Of a stretch of 64,000 nucleotides of DNA, positions 9,399 through 18,532 are shown piece after piece. Every line of letters starts with the position of its first letter. Position 1 is the first letter of the stretch. Both the position numbers and the translations under genes were made by a program. Under the pieces are notes generated by a model. The model searched no databases. It saw only the letters and a program-made list of their open reading frames with translations, and was not told where the DNA came from. This DNA comes from Arthrobacter sp. V1I9 (GTDB lineage Bacteria > Actinomycetota > Actinomycetes > Actinomycetales > Micrococcaceae): assembly GCF_030817075.1 (NCBI RefSeq), contig NZ_JAUSYU010000001.1, positions 3,844,001 to 3,908,000 on the forward strand, read 5' to 3'.

Positions 9399-10964
9399 TT
9401 ACTGGACCTTGACCTCGGCCAGACGGAGTCCGTAGCTGTAGCGTGTCTTCGGCGCAGCGAGCCTGGGAAGGGAGTTGATGGAGACTATGACGTACTGGGC
9501 ACGGACCGGTGTTGCAAGGGGCATGTTCAGGTCGGTTGAGGTGAAGCTGTTGGTCCCGACAGCCTTCGCACCGTCCAAGGACGGCTGGTCATTGGTGTAC
9601 ACGGTGATGTTTCCACCCGAGCCACCCAGCTGCGAAAGTGTCACGGATGAAACCGTTGCAGGGTTCTTGAGCTTTACCACCAGCGGTACGCCTTGGGCGG
9701 CGAGTCCGCCCCAGTTTTCGGTGGCGAACTCCATGTCCGACCAGTAGCTGGCTGCGTTGCCGTCGTAGGCCTTGACCAAGTCGCCGTCAAAAGTCGCCGC
9801 AAAATCGAAAGCACCCTGCCGGCTGACGCTTTCGATGGCGGGCGGAACAGCGGGCGGAGCGGTGGTAGGTGCCTGCGTTGGTGCGGCGGAGGCTTCGGGA
9901 GCGTCATTGTTGGTGGCGGGAGCCGACGGTTTGGCCTGTGGCTCCGGGGAGAAGAGGCTGCCAAGGTTGGTCACGGCGAATATAAGGCCGGCAATCAGAA
10001 CGACGGCCAACAGCCCGCCTACAAGCCACCGCATGGAGCGCGGTTCCCGTGCCGGTGCATCCCGGTCGTCGTCATAGTCGTTCTGCTCAGCGTAAGAAGG
10101 GCGGGCAGCGGCAGAAGCAGCGGCCGGGGCTGCCGCGCGAGCCAAGACGGAGGACTTTTTCCGAACAGGCCGGTCATCTTCCACCGGCGCATCCTCATAG
10201 CGGTCCTGGCTATCAGCGCTGGCGTAGTCGTCCTCAGACCAGAGGGACACCTTCGGCTTCCCTGAACCAGGCGCCTCCGCCTGGTTGGAGTTGGAGTTGG
10301 AGGTGAAACTGGCAGTGGCTGGATCTTCGGCGGGTCGGGTTGAAGGGCCGGCCGGGCGCGTCGTGGCGCTCGAAGCTGCAGCCCCGGCGGCGCCACCAAG
10401 GGCTGCTCCCCCTAAAGGGGACGCACCGGATGGCTTGCGGCCGGCGGGTGCCGTCGCCGGCCGGACAGGAGGCTTCTGCGGCATTGCAGCTGCAGCCCGG
10501 TAAGGATCTACCTGGCTGGGGTGGGCATCACCATAATTGATGTAGCCCGCGTCTACGTGGTCTTCCTCGTCGTAAGGCTCGGGCTCGTGGGACCGCGGCT
10601 GACCGAAGATCTCGCTTCCGAGGGTGTCCGTGAAGAAGGGCTCCACATACGGAGGGTTGGACGCGACCACGAGATCCAGCAGGTCCGCGGCGGACGTGTG
10701 ATTGGTGATGAGGTACGTGGCAGCCTCGGTGACGCCCAGGTCCAAAACCTGGACCGTTCCGGGACGTTCCCCGGTAGCAACTTCGCGGGCGCTCTGTGCA
10801 ACCTGCTCCGTGTTGTCCGGTCCGGCAACCAGGATGCTGACGGGACGGTTAAGTACCTGGTCCACACCATCCAGCACCAGATCGTGGTCGTGCGAGGCCA
10901 ATACAGTGGCTGTGACCTTGTAACGGCCGCCCAGTACTGATCCGACATCGATCGGGTTGGACAC
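9399..10964 (-). CDS. membrane pseudokinase-like protein with C-terminal discoidin/carbohydrate-binding-like domain, MurJ partner
   Basis: 521 residues. Residues 1-95 resemble the N-lobe of a Ser/Thr kinase (GGRYKV start, RPVSI strand), but no HRD or DFG motifs follow, so catalysis is unlikely. Then come a long Pro/Ala/acidic linker, one membrane segment (about 313-333) and an outside domain of about 140 residues with discoidin-like strands (YDGNAASYWSD, VSSVTLSQLGG). In Mycobacterium, MurJ (MviN) carries a cytoplasmic pseudokinase plus an extracellular sugar-binding-like domain as a C-terminal fusion; here the same parts form a separate gene just after murJ. A regulatory role in lipid II export is inferred. 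Confidence 0.75.
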   Translation of the reverse strand: MSNPIDVGSVLGGRYKVTATVLASHDHDLVLDGVDQVLNRPVSILVAGPDNTEQVAQSAREVATGERPGTVQVLDLGVTEAATYLITNHTSAADLLDLVVASNPPYVEPFFTDTLGSEIFGQPRSHEPEPYDEEDHVDAGYINYGDAHPSQVDPYRAAAAMPQKPPVRPATAPAGRKPSGASPLGGAALGGAAGAAASSATTRPAGPSTRPAEDPATASFTSNSNSNQAEAPGSGKPKVSLWSEDDYASADSQDRYEDAPVEDDRPVRKKSSVLARAAAPAAASAAARPSYAEQNDYDDDRDAPAREPRSMRWLVGGLLAVVLIAGLIFAVTNLGSLFSPEPQAKPSAPATNNDAPEASAAPTQAPTTAPPAVPPAIESVSRQGAFDFAATFDGDLVKAYDGNAASYWSDMEFATENWGGLAAQGVPLVVKLKNPATVSSVTLSQLGGSGGNITVYTNDQPSLDGAKAVGTNSFTSTDLNMPLATPVRAQYVIVSINSLPRLAAPKTRYSYGLRLAEVKVQ

Positions 10965-11132
10965 GTGTTCCTCCTAGACTGTCCGGTATTGCCGGCACGG
11001 ATGACGCAACCACCGTTCAAGGGGGCCGCCGGGGAGGCAGATCCTTGAATGCAACTACCCCTGTTCCCTTTCGATCCTAGCCGATTGCGCCCGGCGCACC
11101 GTGGACAAAGACAGCGGCAGACCGCGCAAAAA

Positions 11133-13391
11133 TCACTTTTTCCGGGGCCGCCGGGGCCTAAAGTGGGGGTTCTCGCCGGACTTCCCCTGGAAGGTCCGGC
11201 GGCCCGGAAGCGGGATCTCATCGCGCAGCAGTCCGCCCCGTGCGGTGCTGGGCTGATCCTCACCGGGGAGATAGTTGCCCCCAGCGGCGGTGCCGTCACC
11301 GCCGTCGGACTCTCGCCTGCGACCTGCAGCGCGCTCCGGAGCCGGCCCGGCGCGGAAAGAGACGGCGTCGAATTCTCCTGAAATGCGCGGGATGAGCCCT
11401 GTATCAACAGAGGTGGTGGCGCGCTCCGGTGCGGAGCGCGGGCGGTCCCCGGAGGACGCACCCGGTGAAGAGTCCGACGGCGGTTTCCCGGCGTCGGTGG
11501 CAGGTGCTGCTTGCCCGCCGCGTCCCAGCCGTCCCAGGAGGGGTTGAAGCAGGTCCCGTAGTTCGGAGACCCGGAACAGCTTGAGCAGGAGGAAGTAGAC
11601 CACGAGCATGACCGGGCCCACCACGATGACTGTGATGAGAGCAGTCAGGCGGTCACGCCAGGCGAACCCGTCCGGGCTGTAGCTGCCCATCAGCCAAAGG
11701 GCCCCTGCACCTGCAATCGCTGAGCCCAGGGCCGCGTAACCCATCCGGATGTAGGAGTTGGCAATCCGCGGGCCGTCCAGATGCCCCAGAAGCCGGCGCA
11801 GGAAGTAGGCGCTGATAACCACCGAGAGGATGTTGCCCACCATGTAGAGCACCGCGATGGCGTAAATGATCTGGTTCACCGGCAGGAACTGGATGGCGAA
11901 GGCCCCGGCCACGTAAACAACCGCCAGGAGCAGCTGGACGTAGAAGGGGGTCCGGGCATCCTCATTCGCGTAGAAGACCCGGGACATCATGAAGTTGGCA
12001 CTCATAAACGGTGTGCTGAGCGCGAGGATGGTCAACGTCTGGGCCAGCATTACGCCGTCCTGGCGAAGGCCGCCGGAGAAGAACATGCCCAGCGGCCCGG
12101 CCAGCGCAAAGAGGGCAAGGGCACCAAAGACAGTGGCCACGGCCATGGTGCGGAGCCCGTGCGACAGGGCATCGCGGAGCTCCGCCTTATTGCCGTCCTG
12201 CGAGGCACGGGTCATTCGATTAAAGAGCACTGTCGCCAGGGACAAGGCAATGATGGAGTGTGGCAGCAGATACAGCTGACTGGCCACCTCCAGTACGGCG
12301 TTGCCGGGCAGCAGGGTGGCGGAGGGGTCGCCCGCCTGCTGAAGCCGGATGCGCTCAGCTCCGGGAATGGTGGCGATGCGCATGACGTACAGGAAGGCGA
12401 GTTGCCCGACGGCGGCGGTCAGCAATGTCCACACGCTCAGCTTGGCTGCCTGGCCCAGTCCCACTCCGCGCCAACCGAACCGCGGGCGGAGTCCCAGTTT
12501 CAGCCGGATCACGGGGATCATCAGGATGGCGGTCTGTGACACCACGCCGATGGTGGAGAATCCAGCCACGAACAGAGTCTGGGTCTCGCCCCAGTTGTCC
12601 AGTGTGTGCGGATTGAACTCGTTCGAGCCGAAGATCCAGATGAACATCCCGAGGCCTGCGATGGCCACGAGGTTGTTAAGGATGGGCGCCCACATGGCCG
12701 GTCCAAAAGCGCCGTTCGCGTTAAGGACCTGGGTGAGGAGGGCATAGAGGCCGTAGAAGAAGATCTGCGGCAGGCACCAGAACGCGAAGGCCACGGCCAG
12801 CGCTTTTTGTTGCGGGGAATACCCCTGGGTGGTCAGTTCGATGACCCATGGTGCCGCCAGCGTCACCATGGCCGTCAGTCCCAGCAGGAGCAGGACAGCA
12901 AGCGTCAGGAGCCGGCTGATGTAGTCCGCTCCCCTGTCCGGAGCCTTGCTGGCCTTGATGATCTGCGGCACGAGCACTGCGTTGAACACACCGCCGGCCA
13001 CCAGCAGGAAGATCAGGTTGGGCAGGTTGTTGGCGTTGATAAACGTGTCATTGACCGTGGAACCGAGGCCCAGGGCAGTCCCCAGCATCCAGGTCTTGCC
13101 GAATCCCAGGAAGCGCGAAACGAGGGTTCCGGCGGCCATGATGGCGCTTGACCTGGTTTCGCTCGCCTGCTCGGCGCCGGCTCGTGCACCGTTGGCGGAA
13201 CCGCCGTCGGTGGACACGATTTCTGCGGGTGCGCCGTCTACGGGTCCCCCGTCCAGGGGTGCCCCATCCAATGGCGGGCCGGCCAGGGGTGCGCGGTCGG
13301 GAAATGCGCCGTCGCCAGGCGCGCCGTCTCGGGCGCCGCCGGCCCGGCCGGCTTGATCGGAAGGATAATTGGAAGCTGACATCGAGTTCAT
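11133..13391 (-). CDS. murJ: lipid II flippase MurJ
   Basis: 752 residues. A cytoplasmic N-terminal tail of about 80 residues is rich in Gly, Ala, Pro and Asp with degenerate PLDGAPLDGGPVDG repeats. It is followed by the MurJ core: SRFLGFGKTWMLGTALG in the first helices, NNLPNLIFLLVAGG, and about 14 hydrophobic segments. The C-terminal tail (about 620-752) is charged and disordered. MurJ moves the peptidoglycan precursor lipid II across the membrane. The start is supported by GGGTGAG upstream; a second ATG lies three codons downstream. Order Nudix-murJ-pseudokinase suggests one transcript. Confidence 0.93.
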   Translation of the reverse strand: MNSMSASNYPSDQAGRAGGARDGAPGDGAFPDRAPLAGPPLDGAPLDGGPVDGAPAEIVSTDGGSANGARAGAEQASETRSSAIMAAGTLVSRFLGFGKTWMLGTALGLGSTVNDTFINANNLPNLIFLLVAGGVFNAVLVPQIIKASKAPDRGADYISRLLTLAVLLLLGLTAMVTLAAPWVIELTTQGYSPQQKALAVAFAFWCLPQIFFYGLYALLTQVLNANGAFGPAMWAPILNNLVAIAGLGMFIWIFGSNEFNPHTLDNWGETQTLFVAGFSTIGVVSQTAILMIPVIRLKLGLRPRFGWRGVGLGQAAKLSVWTLLTAAVGQLAFLYVMRIATIPGAERIRLQQAGDPSATLLPGNAVLEVASQLYLLPHSIIALSLATVLFNRMTRASQDGNKAELRDALSHGLRTMAVATVFGALALFALAGPLGMFFSGGLRQDGVMLAQTLTILALSTPFMSANFMMSRVFYANEDARTPFYVQLLLAVVYVAGAFAIQFLPVNQIIYAIAVLYMVGNILSVVISAYFLRRLLGHLDGPRIANSYIRMGYAALGSAIAGAGALWLMGSYSPDGFAWRDRLTALITVIVVGPVMLVVYFLLLKLFRVSELRDLLQPLLGRLGRGGQAAPATDAGKPPSDSSPGASSGDRPRSAPERATTSVDTGLIPRISGEFDAVSFRAGPAPERAAGRRRESDGGDGTAAGGNYLPGEDQPSTARGGLLRDEIPLPGRRTFQGKSGENPHFRPRRPRKK

Positions 13392-13443
13392 CGTCTCACC
13401 CGCACGCGCCTATCATGGCAACGCTTGCGCCGGCAGTGCGGTC

Positions 13444-13992
13444 CTAGAGGTGTTCGGGCAGGACTTCACGGGCCAGGTCGGCGATGCGGCGTTCGTTGGG
13501 GAAGGACAGCTTGCGCGCGAGTTCGTGGATGGGAACCCATGCAACGTCCACTGCTTCCTGGTCCGGATCGTTCTCGATGGTCAGCTCGCCTCCGGTGGCC
13601 CGCAGGAGGTAATGATGAACCGTTTTATGCACACGGTGGCCGCTGACGGTGAACCAGTAGTCGATGCTTCCCAGCGGTGCGAGGATGTCACCTTCGATGC
13701 CGGTCTCTTCGGCAATCTCGCGGACCGCAGCCTGCTCGTTGTTTTCCTTGCCCTCCGGATGACCCTTGGGAAGGCACCACTCCAGGCGCCCGCCGCGGTT
13801 AAGGCGGGCGATAATCGCAACCCTCAGTTCGGCGTCGGACGTGTCCACCACGACGCCGCCGGCGGAGACTTCCTCCACCGTAGGCAGCGAGGCCGGCGCC
13901 GAATGCTGGGCAGGCGCAACGTGCGCACCGATTGCCGACGGCAACGGTGCGTTTGTCCTCCTGCCTGGAGCGCTCGGTACTGGATGGGCCAT
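13444..13992 (-). CDS. Nudix hydrolase
   Basis: 182 residues from the ATG at 13992. The Nudix box starts at GHPEGKENNE and ends REIAEETGI, matching GX5EX7REUXEEXGU, so metal-dependent hydrolysis of a nucleoside-diphosphate-linked substrate is expected; the substrate is not evident. About 40 Pro/Ala-rich residues precede the domain. It is first in the minus-strand block ending at trxA and divergent from the CCA-adding enzyme. An in-frame GTG at 14001 is an alternative start. The frame stays open far upstream, antisense to cca, but that part has no family resemblance. Confidence 0.9.
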   Translation of the reverse strand: MAHPVPSAPGRRTNAPLPSAIGAHVAPAQHSAPASLPTVEEVSAGGVVVDTSDAELRVAIIARLNRGGRLEWCLPKGHPEGKENNEQAAVREIAEETGIEGDILAPLGSIDYWFTVSGHRVHKTVHHYLLRATGGELTIENDPDQEAVDVAWVPIHELARKLSFPNERRIADLAREVLPEHL

Positions 13993-14151
13993 GGAGTCCA
14001 CTCTAACGACTGTTGCCCGTTCGTGATGACCGGAACATGACACCAACATGGACTGCATATGACGCGCTTTGCCGGCCGTGGACGGAATGAGCAGGATCTT
14101 GACGGTATTTTGGCCTGCGCTGCCGCTGGTTTCTGACAAGCTTAAGTAACT

Positions 14152-15657
14152 ATGGCGCACGCACATCACAAGACTGAATCCCACACCGTCGATTTCCAGG
14201 TGGACCCGGTGGTCCTGGAGCTCGGCCAGCGTTTTGTGGACGCCGGCCACGAGCTGTCGTTGGTGGGCGGCCCGGTGCGTGACCTTTTCCTGGGCAGGAC
14301 CTCCCCGGACCTGGACTTCACCACGGACGCCACGCCGGACCAGACGGTGGCACTCATCAAGAAGTGGGCGGACAACTACTGGGAGATCGGCCGCGCCTTT
14401 GGCACCATCGGGATGCGGAAGGCCGGCTTCCAGATTGAAGTGACCACGTACCGTGCCGAGGCGTACGACCCCGAGTCCCGGAAGCCGGTGGTGGCCTTCG
14501 GTTCCTCTTTGACGGATGACCTGCTCCGGCGTGACTTCACCATTAATGCAATGGCCCTGAAACTGCCTTCCCTGGAGCTGGTGGATCCGTTTGGTGGCGT
14601 GCGGGACCTGCACGCTTCCATCCTGGCCACGCCGGGGTCCCCTGAAGCGTCCTTCTCGGATGATCCACTGCGGATGATGCGCGCCGCCAGGTTCGCGGCG
14701 CAGCTGGGTGTCTCCGTCCACGACGACGTCCGCCAGGCCATGACCCAAATGGCTGAACGGATCACCATCATTTCCGCGGAACGGGTGCGGGACGAACTCA
14801 CCAAGCTCATTTGCGGTGTTAGGCCGCGGGTGGGCGTTGACCTGCTGGTGGACACCGGCCTGGCCGAATTCGTGCTGCCCGAGGTCTCCGCTCTCCGGCT
14901 CGAATCGGATGAGCACCACCGGCACAAGGACGTCTATCAGCATTCGCTTCAGGTTCTGGAACAGGCAGCGGAGCTGGAAACATCCGCTGAAGGCCCCGTG
15001 CCATCGCCGGACTTTGTGCTGCGTTTCGCGGCGTTAATGCACGACGTCGGCAAGCCGGCTACGCGCCGCTTCGAAGCGGGCGGCGCGGTCAGCTTCCGTC
15101 ATCACGACATGGTGGGTGCCAAGCTCACCACCAAGAGGATGAAGGCGCTGAGGTTCGACAACGACACCATCAAGGCCGTAGCCCGCCTGGTGGAGCTCCA
15201 CATGCGCTTCTACGGCTACGGGGAGGCCGGCTGGAGCGACTCCGCCGTGCGCCGCTACGTGACCGACGCCGGGCCGCTGCTGGAAAGGCTGCACCGGCTG
15301 ACCCGGTCCGACGTCACCACGCGCAACCAGCGGAAGGCAGAGCGGCTGGCTTTCGCCTATGACGACCTCGAAGCCCGGATCGCGACACTGCGCGAGCAGG
15401 AATCGCTGGACGCGGTGCGCCCGGACCTGGACGGTGCCCGGATCATGGCCCTCCTGGAGCTCAAACCCGGCCCCGTGGTGGGCCGGGCCTACAAGTTCCT
15501 GCTCAACGAGCGGATGGAGCACGGTCCCCTGCCCACCGAAGAAGCGGAGGCGAGGCTGTTCCGCTGGTGGGCGGAACAGCCCGAGGCTGCACCTGCTGGA
15601 ACCGAGGATGGAACGCCTCCTGCCGCCGTCGACCTTTCCTCCAAGGAGTCCAAGTGA
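14152..15657 (+). CDS. cca: CCA tRNA nucleotidyltransferase
   Basis: 501 residues. The N-terminal nucleotidyltransferase head has LVGGPVRDLFLGR and the metal-binding DLDFTT; RRDFTINAMAL and the D-R pair in SDDPLRMMRAARFAAQL follow. A C-terminal HD domain is present (HSLQVLEQ and LMHDVGKPATR). The enzyme builds or repairs the 3' CCA end of tRNAs using CTP and ATP. Poly(A) polymerases share the fold, but in actinobacteria this origin-near gene is usually the CCA enzyme. The stop overlaps the next gene start by 3 bases, so the two are probably translationally coupled. Confidence 0.93.
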   Translation: MAHAHHKTESHTVDFQVDPVVLELGQRFVDAGHELSLVGGPVRDLFLGRTSPDLDFTTDATPDQTVALIKKWADNYWEIGRAFGTIGMRKAGFQIEVTTYRAEAYDPESRKPVVAFGSSLTDDLLRRDFTINAMALKLPSLELVDPFGGVRDLHASILATPGSPEASFSDDPLRMMRAARFAAQLGVSVHDDVRQAMTQMAERITIISAERVRDELTKLICGVRPRVGVDLLVDTGLAEFVLPEVSALRLESDEHHRHKDVYQHSLQVLEQAAELETSAEGPVPSPDFVLRFAALMHDVGKPATRRFEAGGAVSFRHHDMVGAKLTTKRMKALRFDNDTIKAVARLVELHMRFYGYGEAGWSDSAVRRYVTDAGPLLERLHRLTRSDVTTRNQRKAERLAFAYDDLEARIATLREQESLDAVRPDLDGARIMALLELKPGPVVGRAYKFLLNERMEHGPLPTEEAEARLFRWWAEQPEAAPAGTEDGTPPAAVDLSSKESK

Positions 15658-16238
15658 CCAATCCTGCCCTTGCCCCCCGGCCCCAGCTCTGGATCCTCCG
15701 CCACGGCGAGACCGAGTGGTCCAAAAGCGGGCAGTACACCGGACTCACTGATTTGCCCCTCACTGTTGAAGGTGAACAGCAGGCAGTGGAGGCACGCAAG
15801 GTACTGGACCCGGTCGATTTTGATCTGGTGCTGACGTCTCCTCTGCGGCGGGCGCGCCGGACTGCGGAACTCGCCGGTTTCCCTGACGCGCAGCACGAGC
15901 CGCTCGCCGTGGAATGGAACTACGGCGACTACGAGGGCATCAGCTCGGACCTGATCCGCAAGGACAACCCCGATTACCTGATCTGGACCCACGGCGTTCC
16001 CAACGGCGAAACCCTGGACGAAGTGGCCGCGAGGGCGGACAAAATTATTGGACGCGTACTGGAATCGGGAATGGACAACGTCCTCATTGTGGCGCACGGA
16101 CACTTCTCCCGGATCCTCACCGCCCGTTGGCTGGAATTGCCTCCTACTGAGGGACGCCACTTTATTCTCGGAACCGCGAAAGTGTGCACCCTGGGCTGGG
16201 ATAAGAGGACTCCGGCAATTGTCCGGTGGGGTCTTTGA
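15654..16238 (+). CDS. histidine phosphatase family protein
   Basis: 194 residues from the GTG at 15654, which overlaps the cca stop (GTGA) and follows AAGGAG. ILRHGETEWSKSGQYTG contains the catalytic RHGET of the phosphoglycerate mutase/phosphatase superfamily; VAHGHFSRI near the C-terminus supplies the second histidine. This family is broad (phosphoglycerate mutase, phosphatases of small metabolites), and the substrate cannot be read from sequence. Coupling to cca is common in this lineage as I recall it. Confidence 0.9.
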   Translation: MTNPALAPRPQLWILRHGETEWSKSGQYTGLTDLPLTVEGEQQAVEARKVLDPVDFDLVLTSPLRRARRTAELAGFPDAQHEPLAVEWNYGDYEGISSDLIRKDNPDYLIWTHGVPNGETLDEVAARADKIIGRVLESGMDNVLIVAHGHFSRILTARWLELPPTEGRHFILGTAKVCTLGWDKRTPAIVRWGL

Positions 16239-16408
16239 TAGTTACTTGCCAGTTTTATTGGAAAAAATGTTTTCGAATTAGCTAGCCGCGGACTCTAATC
16301 ATGGTGTACTTTTATTCCTGACCCCAGAGCGTTTCGCCGGGGTCATGGCGACCGTTGGCAGGCATGTCAGCCGCAGCAACGGCAGAGCAGAAAAGGAGGT
16401 TGGGAACA

Positions 16409-16504
16409 ATGATTACTTTGACTAGCGGACGGAAGACGACCATCACCGCTGCCCCGGCCTCTGATGCTTTTGCGCGCCCGAATACAGGGCTCCTCGGCGC
16501 CTAG
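16409..16504 (+). CDS. small ORF, 31 aa, strong ribosome site
   Basis: ATG preceded at 8 bases by AAAAGGAGGT (16391-16400), nearly a full anti-Shine-Dalgarno match. The 31-residue product starts MITLTSGRKTT and ends NTGLLGA; it is Thr/Ala-rich with no membrane segment or recognised family. An unusually A+T-rich stretch at 16240-16320 lies upstream and could hold a promoter. It could be a genuine small protein, a leader peptide, or the start of a decayed gene, since the following 290 bases hold no good frame. Confidence 0.45.
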   Translation: MITLTSGRKTTITAAPASDAFARPNTGLLGA

Positions 16505-16796
16505 CCTTTGTCTCTGCCGTCGGCGTGACCGGTGCTGACGCTTTGGCTTCTCCGGGTGCCGGTGCGGGCGTCATAAACGTTCCCCGGGATAACCGTGCCA
16601 TTCCTTAGCCGAACGGCGCGCCTTTAACTCAACCGGCTGCCGTTGCGCCTTTGCATTGCATTTCCCTTATTTATATCTGCGCGCCCTTTTCCGGGCCTTT
16701 CCTGCCCTGGTCCGCCGAATTTTGAGGTGGAAATTGAGGGCCTAATTGCCGCGCCCAGTTTCCGGGACTGTCAGTTTCGACAAGGAGGTGACCACA

Positions 16797-16937
16797 ATGA
16801 TCAAAAAGCTTCAACAACTTCTGTCTCCTTCACGCCGGAGACGCAGCAGCCGCTGGCAATTCAACCGCCCGCTGCTGGAGAAGCAGCGGGAAGACGTATT
16901 CCTCCTGATGCACCAACAACTGGGCGGCATGCGCTAG
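16797..16937 (+). CDS. small basic protein, 46 aa, strong ribosome site
   Basis: ATG at 16797 with AAGGAGGTGACC at 16782-16793, one of the strongest ribosome sites in the window. The product begins MIKKLQQLLSPSRRRRSSRW and ends QQLGGMR; it is rich in Arg, Gln and Leu and probably helical. No family recognised. It is followed after about 50 bases by a perfect hairpin (16989-17014), giving it the look of a complete small transcription unit. The 292 bases before it hold no frame of note, but include A+T-rich TTATTTATATC near 16666-16677, a possible promoter element. Confidence 0.55.
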   Translation: MIKKLQQLLSPSRRRRSSRWQFNRPLLEKQREDVFLLMHQQLGGMR

Positions 16938-16988
16938 CCACTCGTCCCTCCTTCAGGAAAAGTTATGTTGCACCTCAATGCCGTGCCG

Positions 16989-17014
16989 GAGCCCACGCGG
17001 CAACGCGTGGGCTC
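16989..17014 (+). terminator. GC-rich hairpin with GCAA tetraloop
   Basis: A perfect 11-bp stem (16989-16999 with 17004-17014) closed by a GCAA tetraloop, 51 bases after the small basic ORF and about 50 before the next gene. No T-run follows, so it could terminate as actinobacterial hairpins often do, or act as an RNA stabiliser or attenuator. Confidence 0.6.
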
Positions 17015-17065
17015 CCGTATGCCCTCTCCCCGCTGGTGCCCGGCTGCGGCGGTAAGCTCGATGCC

Positions 17066-18532
17066 ATGCAGGAGACCCAGCCGCCGGAGCATCGAGGTCG
17101 GTCCCGCCTGGTAGTTCCCAGCCGAAGTGATGTCCTGCTGCGCAACTTCACCGAAGTCATCGGCGGCCCCCTCGGATCAAGGGCAGCCCCGGGCATCGTC
17201 TCCCCCGGCATTTTCACCGTGGAACGCGTACTGATACTCCTCACAGTCCTGGCGGCCGTTACGGGAATCCTGGTCAAAGGGTATTGCCGTGCCAACGGCT
17301 GGGAGTCTCCCACGCAGTTCTACGCCACCTGCTATTCCGACTTTCCCGAGCTCTTTCGGAACCGTGGACTGGCCGAGGGAACATTTCCCGTCCTTGGCAC
17401 CGGGAGCCAGTTTGAGTACCCGGTCCTGACTGCACTGATCGCGGGGCTAACGGCATGGCTCGTTCCAGGGACCGGGATCTCGGATGCGAGTGTGCTCGCC
17501 TACTTCGACATCAATGTTGCGCTTCTGGCCGCCGTCACCGTAGTCACGGTCCTGGCTACCGCCCGGATGACCAGCCGCCGTCCCTGGGATGCCGCCATGG
17601 TGGCCCTGGCCCCGGGGATCGTATTGGCCGGCACCATCAACTGGGACCTTTGGGCTGTCGCCCTGCTCGCCCTGGGAATGTACTTTTTCTCGCGGCAACG
17701 GCTGGTGCTTGCCGGGGTCTTCATCGGGCTGGGCACAGCCACGAAGCTGTATCCGCTGCTGGTTCTCGGCGCGATCCTGCTGTTGGCCCTCCGGACCGCC
17801 CGGTTCCGCCCCTTCCTGGTGACAGCGGGCGCTGCCGCTGCCTCGTGGCTGGCCGTCAACCTGCCCTTCGCGGCTGCCAACCCCTCCGGCTGGGCCTACT
17901 TCTTCCAGTTCAGCGCAGAGCGCGATGCCGGGTACAGCTCGCCCTGGTTCGCCTACAACCTGGTGGCGGACCGGCTGCGGTGGACGGAACTCAGCCCGGC
18001 CGCCGTCGACCTCTTGTCCCTTGGCCTTTTCCTGCTGTCCTGCACGGCCATCACAGCCGTTGCCCTGACTGCCACCCGGCGCCCCCGGCTGGCCCAGCTG
18101 GCCTTCCTCATCGTGGCGGCCTTCATCCTTACCAGCAAGGTCTACTCCCCGCAGTTCGTGGTGTGGCTGATCCCCCTCCTGGCGCTGGCGCGGCCGAGGT
18201 GGCGTGACTTTCTGATCTGGCAGGGAATCGAAGGCCTGCACTGGGCAGCAGTGTGGATGTACCTTGGACAGGTGACCAGCGCAGGCTCTTCCCAGCACAA
18301 CCTGGATATGCCCTACTACGTCCTCGCCGTGGCCGCGCACATGGCTGCGGTGGGCTACCTCATGCTGCGCGTGACCTGGGATATCTACAACCCGGATTAC
18401 GACCCCATCCGGCGGCATCACCTGGATGACCCCCACAGCGGCCCCTTCACCGGGGCGCCCGACTGGCTCCGGGTGAACCCCCGGGCCCGATCAAACTCCA
18501 TCATGCCCTGGAAGGTCGGTACCAATGCCTGA
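17066..18532 (+). CDS. GT87-like polytopic membrane glycosyltransferase
   Basis: 488 residues from the ATG at 17066. Many hydrophobic segments from about residue 50 on; an early loop with YCRANGWESP, and the NWDLWAV and ATKLYPLLVLGA stretches typical of the DUF2029/GT87 family of polyprenol-phosphate-sugar-dependent (often mannosyl) transferases. Such enzymes add sugars to lipoglycans or wall polymers outside the membrane. The upstream ribosome site is poor, and an open frame extends further 5' without family resemblance. It overlaps the next gene by 8 bases, indicating coupling. Confidence 0.75.
   Translation: MQETQPPEHRGRSRLVVPSRSDVLLRNFTEVIGGPLGSRAAPGIVSPGIFTVERVLILLTVLAAVTGILVKGYCRANGWESPTQFYATCYSDFPELFRNRGLAEGTFPVLGTGSQFEYPVLTALIAGLTAWLVPGTGISDASVLAYFDINVALLAAVTVVTVLATARMTSRRPWDAAMVALAPGIVLAGTINWDLWAVALLALGMYFFSRQRLVLAGVFIGLGTATKLYPLLVLGAILLLALRTARFRPFLVTAGAAAASWLAVNLPFAAANPSGWAYFFQFSAERDAGYSSPWFAYNLVADRLRWTELSPAAVDLLSLGLFLLSCTAITAVALTATRRPRLAQLAFLIVAAFILTSKVYSPQFVVWLIPLLALARPRWRDFLIWQGIEGLHWAAVWMYLGQVTSAGSSQHNLDMPYYVLAVAAHMAAVGYLMLRVTWDIYNPDYDPIRRHHLDDPHSGPFTGAPDWLRVNPRARSNSIMPWKVGTNA

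Noticed and set aside
13993..14943. Upstream extension of the Nudix frame to about 499 codons
   Set aside because: The extra part lies antisense to cca and has no Nudix-family resemblance; the ATG at 13992 gives the expected family length.
16319..16345. TGACCCC/GGGGTCA hairpin after the histidine phosphatase
   Set aside because: A 7-bp stem with a 13-base loop and no T-run, too weak to call a terminator.
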